Assembly (NCBI RefSeq): GCF_037102585.1
Contig: NW_027043829.1
Span: forward strand, 1,240,001 to 1,304,000
Source of the DNA: Saccharomycopsis crataegensis
Lineage: Eukaryota; Ascomycota; Saccharomycetes; Ascoideales; Saccharomycopsidaceae
DNA length: 64,000 nucleotides
Reading direction: 5' to 3'
Each line of letters opens with the position of its first letter. The first letter of the stretch is position 1. A model generated the notes under the pieces. That model was given only the letters and a program-made list of their open reading frames with translations. It did no database searches and was not told the DNA's origin. Positions 19,875 through 30,619 of this stretch are shown here, piece by piece. The position numbers were made by a program, and so were the translations under genes.

Positions 19875-20108
19875 ATGAATCCTGACGACAGATTTTTCAC
19901 AGTCAGAGACTGGCGATGCTGCAACTGTTCCACTGAGCAATATCATTATGAAACTAAAAATCAACTAGTGCCATTTTTGGAGAGAGATTTGAGCCTTGTT
20001 TGCACATCATGTTCCCATGATGCGTGCCGAAAGTGCTACTATTATTCGAGAAATGTCTACGGAGAAATGATTTATAGGGACCGTATGTCAACTATCGGAA
20101 ATTGGTGA
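19875..20108 (+). CDS. Small zinc-ribbon-like protein in the gene desert
   Basis: A 77-residue frame that begins at the ATG at 19875 (MNPDDRFFTVRDW); the frame extends upstream only from a TTG. It has a metal-ligand pattern, WRCCNC followed about 23 residues later by CTSCSHDACRKC, that is C-x-x-C ... C-x-x-C-x-H-x-x-C-x-x-C with an aromatic before the first pair. I recall similar WxCCxC...CxxCxHxxCxxC modules in small uncharacterised proteins of many ascomycetes. It probably folds around one or two zinc ions, but the function is unknown. TATA-like runs and a long T-rich leader precede it. The ordered Cys/His spacing and isolation from other genes make a chance frame unlikely. Confidence 0.6.
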   Translation: MNPDDRFFTVRDWRCCNCSTEQYHYETKNQLVPFLERDLSLVCTSCSHDACRKCYYYSRNVYGEMIYRDRMSTIGNW

Positions 20109-23100
20109 TTGTTGGCGCTGGTGTTTACGACCCTTTTCTTCGTTTGGGAGCATTCTGCAAATTTGAAAAACCTATCTGGTGAATTCAGGGCAATTTTGCC
20201 ACCATATTTCCCAATATATTATATCATAATCAACATCACTATACTATAACAATAATTCTTGCTTTCTAATACTACTAGAATTCATTTTCTATCCTTTTTT
20301 CTAATGTCAATATTGCTTTAATCCACTCTCATCACTAAAAGAATCTCACCATCAAAATTTTGTTTGTCTGCCAGATGTCGTTTCAGTTATGCGATGACTG
20401 CCATTTTTGTTTCTTGAATTTAATAATGTCTCATTCCATCTTATCAATATCTTTCTCATTTTTTTTTTTTTTATGTTACAGCTCACCGTTTAATTTGCTA
20501 TTCTTTTGTTAATATTTCTACAGAACGTACTTCAGTCGATCTGTCTGTTCCTCTTCGCGTTCTTTCCTATCACACATGAGTGATAGTATTTAGAATTTAC
20601 CTAATAAATAACTTATAGATAATAAATAAAAATAATAAAACAATGTTCTTGGTCGCAGGTTCGCGCAAACTGACTGTTTTTTTTTTTTGTAAGTAATCAA
20701 TGGCTCTATATTACTTTCTTCTGATGACTACTATATGTGAAGACCGTAAAGTTAGTGCTTTTCTATCTTAATTTCAATGGTGTCGAAAGATAAAGTAGAT
20801 TGATGTCTCTATGGTGATAAAAAGTTTTATAAAGTGCTTACAAAATATCACCCGGGGTCTGCTTTTTTAGTTTAATAATTTGAGCCTCGTTTCAACTACG
20901 TTTCATCTTCAATCGCAACAAAAGCAAACCTATCAAATTGATAATGAGATATGATCATCATATTGCAAATTTCACAAATAATCATATTACTTTGATTGAT
21001 ATTGATAATCTTCTAATCATCTTGTTTAAAGGAAATGAAAATCATACTATCAACCAAGTCACCAAAATATCTCACTAAGGGTATCACTAAACAAAGGTTT
21101 CATGGGTTCATCAGTCAGCAATTACACACAAAAAAAAAGAAGATAAACGAGAAAAAACAACATAGTATTCCAGAAGTAACGATATCATAGCAAAATGATG
21201 AAATCTTTACATCGCTTTGAAAAACTGATATAAGCCGCCACAAAAACACAAGCAGTAGTTGATGGCCTAAGCATATAGCATCAAGACATACCTTAGTGGA
21301 GGATAAATATCAAGCCAGTGATTTCTTATTGACTTTCATAAAATTCCTAGTTCCAACCCAAGTTCGCAGCCAGTGAGATTCAACGAATAATTCTTATTAA
21401 AGAAAAGGATGTGGCAGAATTTTTTCCCCGCGTAGCCAAACATACAAATTTTTTTTCTTAGTCACATTCCAACACCCTTTTATCAAAAAAATCAAAAAAA
21501 CAAAAATTAGAAAGAAGCAATATTCAACAACATTGAGAGAACTCTTTCTGTTTGGTACGAGTGTTTAATATCATTGCACGTACTATGTTTGTCATTTTCT
21601 GTTTCATATTCTCCAATTGACTACTAATATACAGGATCCACAATTGGCGCTTACCATACCTATCTTGAAGAAATTAAGTGATAACTACAGAAAAAGCTGT
21701 CTCCAGATGAATAAATGAAACTAAGAATTATAGAAGACATCATTTGAACCCAGAATAGCCCGTCACACATTCCAAAAACCTCCCCCAGGCGGTCGTGTAA
21801 CTTCACTGACGAAGTTTGGTTGAAAACTAGCAATATGTCTTCAAACTATCAGAAACTGACATAGTTTCATTTTCACTTAGCAAGAGCGGCTCTAGAGAGA
21901 AACCTTTGGACTCCTAAATTCAAATTGGCCACAGAATTTTTTCATCCTTCTTCAAGGCAGTCTTTCAGTGGCCGTTGAATCCGGTACAGCCGTGCCTCCG
22001 TTATACCAATTGGTCATTTCAGTATTTATACTATCGGTCAACTTCTTGGTAGTCTTAATATATACCTGATCATATTATTAAACCCTCGGAACGTTCTTCT
22101 TCACATTTGCCAATGCAATCGGCACCAGTACCAGTTTGTTGGCATTTCCATGATGCTTATGATTGACAAAGCAAGCAATAATAAAGCTACATAATAAGCT
22201 ACTGGAAACAAGTTACTGCTGCTAAATATCAAAATATGATCACTCTTCATTGGCTTGAAACCATGACGTCTATTCAAAGTTAGTCATTGTATTGGCATTC
22301 TGCATCCAGAGTAAAAAAAGCAAGCTATCTTTTATCCCTCACAAGTCAGCCATGATTTAAAGAAAAATTAAATCGAATCAAATGATTGGGAATTAAAATG
22401 AAACTATTTCCTCAGTACTGATTATTGATATATTTTGGCGTGTGAAGTTTTGTCTTTTGTATGTGCTTCTTGCTAAAAAATCTTGCCACTTGACCATAGG
22501 AAGATTTTTGTTGCAGATGTTTCATTATGAAGTGATATCTTATAGATTATATTTCAAGATTTGAAATAAGAGGATGAGCATAGGAAACCACAAATATTAT
22601 GTATGTCTTTCTATTGAATGGTTAAATTCGTGGGTACTGCGAAGCTCTCTACTATGCACTTGAAAGAACTCACAGCACAGCGAATAGTACACAAAAACTC
22701 GGGTTTTTTTATTAAGGGCCAGAAGATAAATGGCAAAATTTAGCTGTCAAATCCTGAAAATATTCTCATTAAATTATGATACCAACTTCATAAGAAGTTT
22801 GATATATATATTGCAAAACCAAAATAAATAAAAAAGGGAAAAATCGTCATTCAGTGTTACAACTCAAGTCGTAAAAACATCTTGGGGGCATTTTTGTCGA
22901 AGAAACAGGCAGGGATAGTGTCAATTAAAAACAACAGAACAAGATGAAGAAGAAAGATAAAAGATGAACAGACCAACAAGAAGATGAAGAGCCAAAGGAA
23001 GAATAAATCAACAATAATGACGCAAGAAGAATGAAAAAGGAACAAAAGAAAAACATTCAGTAATAAACGAAAAGGAAAAAAAAAAAAACAAAAAAAAAAC

Positions 23101-23124
23101 AAAGGGTCACACAGGAATTACTAT
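20109..23124. other. Gene desert, right part (about 3.0 kb)
   Basis: Between the zinc-ribbon ORF and the 3' end of the alcohol dehydrogenase gene. The frames seen are short and of skewed composition. Features are A/T tracts, a run of A-rich purine sequence at 22980-23105 and a 13-bp word (AAATTGGCCACAG, about 21926) that also occurs in the left part near 18970. No RNA gene or mobile element is recognised. Confidence 0.55.
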
Positions 23125-24237
23125 TTAAGCCGTTATAAATGTCTTAATAACCTTATTCTTGGAAGCATTTGCAAATAAATTATAAGCCTTTTCAATGTCT
23201 TCAAGTTTAAATTCATGGGTGACCAACTCTTTTGGATTTAAATGTCCATTTACCACTTCCGCCAATAATTTATCTGTGGTATATGCATTAACCAACCCAG
23301 TGGTGATTTGAATGTTTCTAATCCATAATTTTTCAAGGGCTAGTTTGACCCACGATCCATGGACTCCTACATTAGCGATCCTACCACCTGGATTGATCAT
23401 GTTTTCACAAATTTCAAACGTCGCAGGTGCCCCAACACATTCCACTGCTACATCTACCCCTTTGGAAATCCCATTGGTTAATTCTGAGCACAACTTGGTC
23501 AAGTTTTTCTCCATTTCCGCCGGATCTTTAGAATTTAGTGTGTAATCTGCCCTGAATTTTTCCTGGGCCACCTTCAATCTTTGATCATCCAAATCAATCA
23601 TAATTACTGCTTTAGGTTTGAATTTTCGACAGGTCACCAACACGGCAATTCCTACGGGACCACTACCAATGATTGCTACCACGTCGCCTGGTTTGATATT
23701 ACCGTTGATTGACCCAACTTCATTGCCGGTTGGCAATACATCTGATAGCATCAACAAAGCTTTATCATTGGAGACTCCTGCAGGAACTTTGTAAAGTGAA
23801 TGGTCAGCGAATGGGATTCTTACATACTCTGCTTGGGTTCCATCGATTTCATGACCAAGAATCCAGCCCCCGCCATTCATACAATGAGATTGAAGATTCT
23901 TTGAGCAATAATAGCAGTTTCCACAACTGGTGATACAACTGATGATGACTTTATCTCCAACTTTAACGTCAGATACTTGGGACCCCACGGATTCGATTAC
24001 CGCAATCCCTTCATGTCCCAACACCAATCCTTGAGCCCCCAAGATATTGCGGGGGTTACATTTACCATTGCAAGGAATAGACTCGGGAACGTCACCTTTA
24101 AGAATATGTAGATCGGTGCCGCAGATAGTGGTACTGATGATCTTAACAATTGCGTCGGTGGCTGTTAAAAGTTGGGGCTTTGGGATAGATTTAAGGGCAA
24201 AATTGCCGGCGTTTTGGAATACTAAAGCTTTCATCAT
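23125..24237 (-). CDS. Zinc-dependent medium-chain alcohol dehydrogenase
   Basis: A 370-residue MDR/zinc-ADH protein. The catalytic zinc Cys is in TTICGTDLH, followed by the GHEG box (VLGHEGIAVIES). The structural zinc lobe has four Cys in SCGNCYYCSKNLQSHC. The Rossmann loop is GSGPVGIAV, and the acidic end of the second strand in MIDLDDQRL points to NAD(H) rather than NADP(H). A TTGLVNAYTTDKL segment near 300 fits secondary-alcohol or threonine/formaldehyde-type ADHs, more bacterial in style than fungal ADH1. It would oxidise an unidentified alcohol in the cytosol. The frame starts with two Met codons, and the first is used. Its 3' end faces the gene desert. Confidence 0.9.
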   Translation of the reverse strand: MMKALVFQNAGNFALKSIPKPQLLTATDAIVKIISTTICGTDLHILKGDVPESIPCNGKCNPRNILGAQGLVLGHEGIAVIESVGSQVSDVKVGDKVIISCITSCGNCYYCSKNLQSHCMNGGGWILGHEIDGTQAEYVRIPFADHSLYKVPAGVSNDKALLMLSDVLPTGNEVGSINGNIKPGDVVAIIGSGPVGIAVLVTCRKFKPKAVIMIDLDDQRLKVAQEKFRADYTLNSKDPAEMEKNLTKLCSELTNGISKGVDVAVECVGAPATFEICENMINPGGRIANVGVHGSWVKLALEKLWIRNIQITTGLVNAYTTDKLLAEVVNGHLNPKELVTHEFKLEDIEKAYNLFANASKNKVIKTFITA

Positions 24238-24940
24238 TTTGATGGGTTGTCTTTTTTTTTTTTTTTTTATGCGCTTTTATTCTATTAATTTGATCAGTGG
24301 AATGGGACGAAAAAATTAACTATATATGCTATATAAGAATAGCAATCTTTGTTATTGGAAAGCTGCATGGCTGCTCAATTAGTTATGTATTAACTTTTCC
24401 TTCGATGATCTAATATAGATAGAATATGGTGAGAAATTATCAACTGCAACCAGAGATCCTTCATTTTTATCCGCACCTTTATATACAATAGACGAAAGTC
24501 ACTCTTAGAAATACTACAAATTTGTAGAATCAAACTACGCACAAAAAGATACTCCAATATTCACAACTGAGCATCCATAGTGTAGGTAGATGATATACAT
24601 ACATACTGGGTTAGACACATCCAAAATCCAAAAAACCAAGCATTGCTTAAAATCTCAGGTGAGATTTTTTTTGTTTTGTTTGTTTTCGCCCACCTTTGCC
24701 ACCTTTCTTTCCCCTCTCCTTGGAATTGCTCACAATCATAATAAATGAAGTTTTGCATTTGGTTCTTCTTTCTTTTCTATTTGAACCCTGCAGCAATTTC
24801 CACAATTGATTATTTTGATTGCGCCAACATTGAAAAAAAAAAAAAAAGAAACCAAATCTTATTCCAAAATGCTGAAGTGAGTTTTACTTATTTCGCAATG
24901 ATGTTTTTTTTTTTTTTTGTTTGTTTCTATGCCCAATACC

Positions 24941-25006
24941 GTATACTATACTATACTATACTATACTATACTATACTATATAGTATATAGTATTTTATAG
25001 TATAGA
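24941..25006. repeat. TACTA pentanucleotide array with inverted end
   Basis: About eight tandem copies of a 5-bp unit (ACTAT/TACTA) at 24941-24980, followed directly by the complementary word (TAGTATATAG, TATAGTATAG). The two halves could pair as a hairpin or cruciform. Confidence 0.85.
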
Positions 25007-25019
25007 TTATCTATCTTGT

Positions 25020-25044
25020 GGGGGGAGGGTAGGGGAGGGGAGGG
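25020..25044 (+). other. G-quadruplex motif
   Basis: Five runs of three or more G within 25 bases, separated by only one or two bases, on the plus strand. This fits the canonical G3+N1-7 rule well, and short loops favour stable folding. It stands out in very A/T-rich DNA. Confidence 0.75.
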
Positions 25045-25061
25045 ATTTTCCTTTTTTCCTG

Positions 25062-25063
<2 letters not shown>

Positions 25064-25105
<42 letters not shown>
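25064..25105. repeat. 42-base poly(dT) tract
   Basis: Uninterrupted T run on the plus strand, the longest homopolymer in the window, 20 bp from the G-quadruplex motif. Its length may vary between isolates or by sequencing error. Confidence 0.9.
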
Positions 25106-25107
<2 letters not shown>

Positions 25108-25656
25108 CCTAATCCCCTTTTGCTAAAAATATATTTTTGATTTGACAATAGAAAATCACCGTTACACGGCGTAAACAGTGCACTTAAGTGCTGTACACAG
25201 GCGGATTCTGTCCCTCTCCTCCCCCTCCCCACTCTACGCAGATATCCATCCACTGTACAGCCCGGCCGGTTGACAATTTGTTGTTGTTGTTTTTTTTGAT
25301 TTTTTTTTTTTTTTGTCGTATATCATCACAGTGGCGTTCCGTTATTGGATGCATAAATAGGCATATTATACTATAAGGACCCCCCATCGAATAGTGATTG
25401 GCCATTAAAATTATATATTAATTTATTATTATTGATTCATTATTGATTCATTATATATTAAAATTCTAAATTGAATAAGCCAAAGAAACTAAAAAAAAAT
25501 GAAAAAAAAAAAAATGAAAAAAAAAAAATAAAAAAAAAAATAAAAATGAATAGGAAAAAAATGCAGCATCTAGATTAGATTTAGATTTCTGAAATGGTTT
25601 ATTTACAAGAATTGAAGGATCTTGAAGGAAAATCAGATGCTCAAAACTCAACAATT

Positions 25657-26827
25657 TCACAGTTGTTTTGGTTTGCCAAACACCATTCCGAAATCCAAAT
25701 TCAAATCTTTGTATAAGTCCTTCATGGTATACTCATCAAGAACGTCATTTTCGTTATTTGCATATTGTGAAAATTTCAGAGTATTACTGTTATTTTGATA
25801 CGACAGACTTTCACCAGTAGCATCTTGTGATCTCGACCGTGAGATCATGATATCGTCTTTGAACATTGCTCTAAATTTCGCATCACATTGTCGATTGAAA
25901 TCATCAAGGGTAGATTTCTTCGAATAGTTGTAATCTTTCTCCATGTTATTCTTCTCATAATCGCTCAATTTTTCGAATTCTTCACTGGATTTTATCTCGT
26001 CAAATTTCTCGTCGATTGCGTTTAATAGCTGCCATTTCAAGGATTTTCTAAACTGCTCATATTTTGAAAGTTTGTATTGTCTAAACGATCCATGCTTGCC
26101 CAAGATCTTTTCATGGTATAATTCTAACAATACTTGGGAAACTTTCTCAGTAATCTCTTGCCACTTGTTCACGAGGAAAAAATCTTGCTCTGCAGTTTTC
26201 GGATCGTTTAGTTTCAAATTCTTGTAACTGGTCAAGGTAGAATTCTGTTTTTTCAACATTTCTATCTCATCATCCAAATTTTTCGAGAAATTGTAGACTT
26301 TATCAAAAGTTTCGTTATTCTTGCTCAACGATTTCAACCCCAAAGTGAAGCTTTTGGAATTCTTTTGTGAAATATTGAAAGGTGACAAGCCACCACCACC
26401 ACCACCACCATCATCAGTCGACGAAACCATTTTTAACGGGGATTTGAATTGTTTGCTGGATGATGATCCCCCTCCAGTCCCCATTTTCCCACTTACTCGT
26501 CTTTTGGAAATCGGGGTCGACACTTTCCTGATCCCCAAACTGTTGGGTCTAGACATACTTGGAGGGTACTTTGATGGGGTGGTATTAGGAGATCTTGCCA
26601 TATTTATCGGAGAAGAAACCGACCGTTTGGAATTGATAGAGCTGGGGGTATTAATCGACTCATAGATCTTTGAATTCATTGATGGAGGTGGGGGAGTAAG
26701 GTCAGGGATGGGGCTCTCGTGTAATAATGACAAAGAAAGCTTCCGATGGGGAGTTGGAAGGTTAAGTGATGATTCGACGGTTTTTGATTTCGGCGTCAAC
26801 GTAATCGAAGAATTATGCAACCCCCCT

Positions 26828-26863
<36 letters not shown>

Positions 26864-27117
26864 CTTTGGACTGACAGTTTCACTGGGATCACATTCTCTT
26901 TGTGAGCCAAAGGAGTGGAATTTATCGAATGCTGGAAATCCCCATCGTCAGTGGGACTAAGTACCATTTTGTTGGTAGGGGTTCTGGATTTCTTGGTGAT
27001 GGTGAGTGGCGGCAATGGTTTGAAAGAAGGGGATTTCTCAGGTATAAGCTTGACATTATTGTCAGAATCTTGAGCATTGCTTTCCCTAAGTGGCGATTTG
27101 AAATGATTGGTTGCCAT
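25657..27117 (-). CDS. MEI5: Mei5/Sfr1-like recombination mediator
   Basis: A 486-residue protein. The first ~270 residues are disordered, with many SP/TP sites, an 11-His run and Gly/Ser runs. The C-terminal ~200 residues are helical: a coiled coil (LDDEIEMLKKQNSTL), then DFFLVNKWQEITEKVSQVLL, which parallels the KWR...Q.LL.EL block of Sfr1, and near the end EYTMKDLYKDLNLDFGMVFG, which parallels the family's final motif. Mei5/Sfr1 pairs with Sae3/Swi5 and helps Dmc1 or Rad51 form filaments on RPA-coated DNA. The KENV motif and SP/TP sites suggest cell-cycle control. The assignment rests on motif memory. A different coiled-coil protein is possible. Confidence 0.55.
26829..26863. repeat. Coding trinucleotide repeat (poly-His)
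   Basis: (TGA)n on the plus strand, CAT/CAC codons on the minus strand, giving an 11-His run in the MEI5-like protein. Confidence 0.9.
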
Positions 27118-27827
27118 GATAATGGTGATTAATCAAAATGTTTATCTGTCTGTCAAGAACAAACCACGACTAATAAACAAACTACCGAATTGATACTATT
27201 TACCTGGATTATAATTTCTAATACCAATGATATTGGACAATATAAACCAAAATGAAGAATAAAAACCCACTGCCAAACTATGGTTATCCAATAGATCTAG
27301 TTGGGTGTGTCAACCGATACAATCTTTTCATATGATGCCAATTTGAAGGATCAATTTTTTTTTGTTGATTTCAGCAGGAATTTTTTTTTTTTTTCCCGTT
27401 TAGGCCCGCGTGTAGCAATTATTCTTCTACCTACAAACCGTTAAGGAAAACCAAATAAAGAAGAAAACAGTAATTGTTGATCTATATTATTCATTAATAT
27501 TAATTCTAGCAATGGCAAGCAACATAAATAATAATAGTAATAGTAATAATAATAATGGTAATAAAAAAAGAGATAGAGAAAGAGAAAGAAATAAGAATAT
27601 CAAAGAAAAAACAAATTGAATAAACATTAAAAACAGCCCAAAAATAAAACAAACACACACAAATGCAAATAAGAAAATAAAAACAAAAAAAAAGAGAGAC
27701 AACTTTCATTGAAATAGAAAGTGCCTTGTAATAATATAGACACGAATTACTGTAATAATACGCTAATGAGACAAAAACATGCTAGAAGATAGAGTACAAG
27801 AGGAAAAATAGAGAAAGAAATTTGCAG
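27118..27827. other. Spacer: MEI5-like promoter and GUT1 3' flank
   Basis: About 710 bp. It holds T runs (27355-27364, 27380-27393), A-rich sequence and a stretch of AAT units (about 27520-27560). No gene is seen. Confidence 0.5.
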
Positions 27828-29714
27828 TCAGTCATCGAACCACCCTTTAGATCTTTCAACTGCCTTTTCCCATAATCTCCACTTCTTTTTTCTAGATTCA
27901 AACGCTTCTTCGCACTTGTAACTAACTAATTTATCGGTAGCAGACATACCAGTAGCAATGGTGTTAGTCAAGTCGTCAAAGTTTCTCCAGATACGTTCGT
28001 CTTCATCAGCAAAACCAAACCCTGCAGCAATGGCAGCACCAAACGCGGTACATTCGGCACTGATGGCTTGGTTAATGGTGACGCTAGGTCCCAAGATATC
28101 CGCTTGGATTTGCATAACCTCTTTGGAGTTGGACATACCACCATCGACAGATAAGTTTTTCAAAGGCAATGCTGTTTCTTCCGGATCATCAGAGATTGGG
28201 GTGACAGTGGTCATTGTTAAATCCTTCATTTCTTCTTCAATGGACCTGTCATCATCTTGGTCATCCACCGCATCCTCGGCCATGGCTTGAAGAATCGCCT
28301 TGACTTGGAAACAGACCCCTTCAATGGCGGCTCTGGCAATGTGAGAAGAGTTGGTGAATTGGGTCAAACCAAAAATATTTCCTCTAGTTTGAATCCAGTA
28401 AGGACTGTACAAACCAGAAAACGCAGGAACAAACACAACTCCAGAAGAGTCAGGGACCCTGGTGGCCAAAGGACCAACATCGGCAGCGGCGTCGATAAAC
28501 TTCAAATTATCACGCAAGTAGTTAACAATCGAGCCGGCCACGGCAATCGAGCCTTCCAAAGCATAACATGGTTCACCTTCGGAACCTTTAAGGTTAGCAA
28601 ACCAATAAGCAAATGTTGTCAAGGTACCATGCGAAGAAATCATTTTTTTGTTACCGGTATTATACAACAAGAACGCACCGGTACCATAAGTACACTTGGC
28701 CGAACCTCTTTGCAACACCAATTGGCCAACCATCGACGACGATTGATCGCCAAGAATACCAGAAATCGATACACCTTTCAAATATTTCTTCAAATCGTTA
28801 AATGCAGTTTCTGTCAATCTGGTGTTGAAGTTAAATTTCTTCAAATTTGGGATCTTGAAAGTACCAAAGAATTCGGATGATGATCTAATTTCCGGGAACA
28901 TGATTCTTGAGGAATCGATGCCCCAAAGTTTGAATAATGATTCGTCGTAATGTTTAGTATCGAGGTTCATCAACCCGGTTCTGGAGGCGTTGGTAATATC
29001 GGTAATATAGGAGCGTTCTCTGGTGAGGTTGTAAACTAACCAAGTATCAACGGTACCAAACATCAAACAATCGTCATTAGTTGGGTTTTCATACAAGAGT
29101 TTAATTTCTTCATTGTTTTCCACTAACCATTTGATCTTGGAAGCCGAGAAGTAAGTAGCAGGAGGCAAACCACACTTGTTTCTGGCATCTTCAAGTTCTT
29201 CTTTAGTATGGGAAGCCCCGACATCGTCAACAATACCAGAAGTTCTGGTATCGTTCCACACAATACCGTTATACAAAGGCAAACCGGTTTTCTTGGACCA
29301 TAAGATGGAGGTTTCTCTCATGTTGGCGATCCCGATGGTTTTGATTTCATGGGTAGGTTCGCCTCTTGCGGCATTTTGCTTGTTTCTTTTGGCCAACTTG
29401 ACTAAACAGGCAGCGACACAGATCAAACAGTTGGCCAAGATGTTGACGGGGTTACATTCGACCCAGCCAGGGTTTGGGAAAATCAAAGTGATTGGATTAT
29501 CCTTTGGTCTTTCGAATTCCAAGTCATCGGTTTCGGTGATGGCGATACCTTCGTGGGAAAAGATTGGCATGTTCTTATCGAGGGCAGTGGAGTTAGCACT
29601 GGTACGATATTCGATCTGATGTTTGGCGAATTCCGTACCATCTTTGTTAAAAATGATGGCTCTTGTGCTTGTTGTGCCGACATCGATGGTCAAAATGGTT
29701 GGGATGGTGGACAT
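27828..29714 (-). CDS. GUT1: Glycerol kinase
   Basis: A 628-residue FGGY-family kinase that phosphorylates glycerol to glycerol 3-phosphate with ATP, the first step of glycerol use. The N-terminal phosphate loop is TIDVGTTSTRAIIFNKDG. The middle has GISGILGDQSSSMVGQL and CTYGTGAFLLYNTG, and FVPAFSGLYSPYW is the sugar-kinase signature region. ISAECTAFGAAIAAG lies near the end. An insertion of about 35 residues with acidic runs (around 490-530) is common in fungal Gut1. I found no in-frame CTG among its codons. The ATG at 29714 is followed at once by the conserved strand. The upstream 770 bp contains a G/C-rich block. Identity is very sure. Confidence 0.96.
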   Translation of the reverse strand: MSTIPTILTIDVGTTSTRAIIFNKDGTEFAKHQIEYRTSANSTALDKNMPIFSHEGIAITETDDLEFERPKDNPITLIFPNPGWVECNPVNILANCLICVAACLVKLAKRNKQNAARGEPTHEIKTIGIANMRETSILWSKKTGLPLYNGIVWNDTRTSGIVDDVGASHTKEELEDARNKCGLPPATYFSASKIKWLVENNEEIKLLYENPTNDDCLMFGTVDTWLVYNLTRERSYITDITNASRTGLMNLDTKHYDESLFKLWGIDSSRIMFPEIRSSSEFFGTFKIPNLKKFNFNTRLTETAFNDLKKYLKGVSISGILGDQSSSMVGQLVLQRGSAKCTYGTGAFLLYNTGNKKMISSHGTLTTFAYWFANLKGSEGEPCYALEGSIAVAGSIVNYLRDNLKFIDAAADVGPLATRVPDSSGVVFVPAFSGLYSPYWIQTRGNIFGLTQFTNSSHIARAAIEGVCFQVKAILQAMAEDAVDDQDDDRSIEEEMKDLTMTTVTPISDDPEETALPLKNLSVDGGMSNSKEVMQIQADILGPSVTINQAISAECTAFGAAIAAGFGFADEDERIWRNFDDLTNTIATGMSATDKLVSYKCEEAFESRKKKWRLWEKAVERSKGWFDD

Positions 29715-30485
29715 ATTTGATGAGCAACAGTCAAAAAAAAAAAGAAAGCTTTCGTTTCACTGATAAGGAATATGGGCAAGATAAAATATGGAGGGATAAT
29801 AGGAATATTTAAAGTATTTGTTATGATAAGTTCATAATAAATAATAATAATAATAGGAATAGCAAATCTAAATATTGAAAAAAAAAAAAGAAAAGAAAAA
29901 GAAAAAGAAGATTTTTCTTCTTATTTATGTGAATCCAGGGGGGGGCAAGGTTTAGTTATTTATACACTTTTTTTTTTTCCTTTGTTTCTTTTTCTTTTGG
30001 GTGGACGTGGAGGGAGAGAGAAAAAAACACCAGAAAAAACTGGGGTCGCCGAGGGCAGCGACATTTTTCCCCGGCTTTCGGGTGGGCAGGCTGCGTGAGC
30101 CCCGGATGTTGTTCCACCACCACCATCGCCCGCTGACTGGGAATCTTCGCTTTCGAGAATGGTGTGGTGTGGGTGGCGGTATTTACAGCATTTGAGTACT
30201 CTATAATGTATGATATATATATACAATATATAATATATAATATATAATACATAGTATAATATAATATAAGGTATATATATCTTCCCACAAAGGGGAGGGC
30301 GGTACAGCATCATTGCAACAGAACAGAACAGATCAGTCAGTGCTTTGTCGCCTAATGTGGGGTTTGCCGGTGCCACTCGGAGTTCCCCACATTTCAGAGA
30401 CAAAAAAAAAAAAAAAAAAAAACTAAAAAAAACAACCCCATCCAGACACCCAAACAGCCATCCACCCACCCAGTCAGTCAGTCAG
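29715..30485. promoter_or_regulatory. GUT1 promoter region and SHU2-like 3' flank
   Basis: About 770 bp. It includes AAT repeats (29835-29855), an A-rich run (29880-29910), a G/C-rich block at 30030-30180, a long AT-dinucleotide-like stretch (30205-30280) and a poly(dA) tract (30402-30421). Reading frames here are compositional and I see no gene. Carbon-source control of GUT1 is likely, but no site is recognised. Confidence 0.45.
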
Positions 30486-30490
30486 TCAGC
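30471..30490. repeat. CAGT tetranucleotide array at the SHU2-like stop
   Basis: About five tandem CAGT units. The stop codon of the SHU2-like frame (30486-30488) falls inside it, so changes in copy number would move the stop. Confidence 0.8.
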
Positions 30491-30583
30491 AGCCAGCAGC
30501 CAGCATCCGCACACCAAACCACCCCCTGATGCCCACCTCGGTCACCCGCACTTGCAGCAGGACCCCCCACCAGCCACTCCGCA

Positions 30584-30619
<36 letters not shown>

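Larger units (their letters stand above)
24238..25656. other. 1.4-kb spacer rich in simple repeats
   Basis: Promoter side of the alcohol dehydrogenase and 3' flank of the MEI5-like gene. It holds, in order, a TACTA pentanucleotide array, a strong G-quadruplex motif, a 42-base T run, a C-rich patch (about 25212-25231) and several A/T runs. I see no gene. Confidence 0.6.

Noticed and set aside
28257-28880. A 207-codon plus-strand frame opposite GUT1
   Set aside because: A codon-bias shadow of GUT1. No domain or plausible start context.
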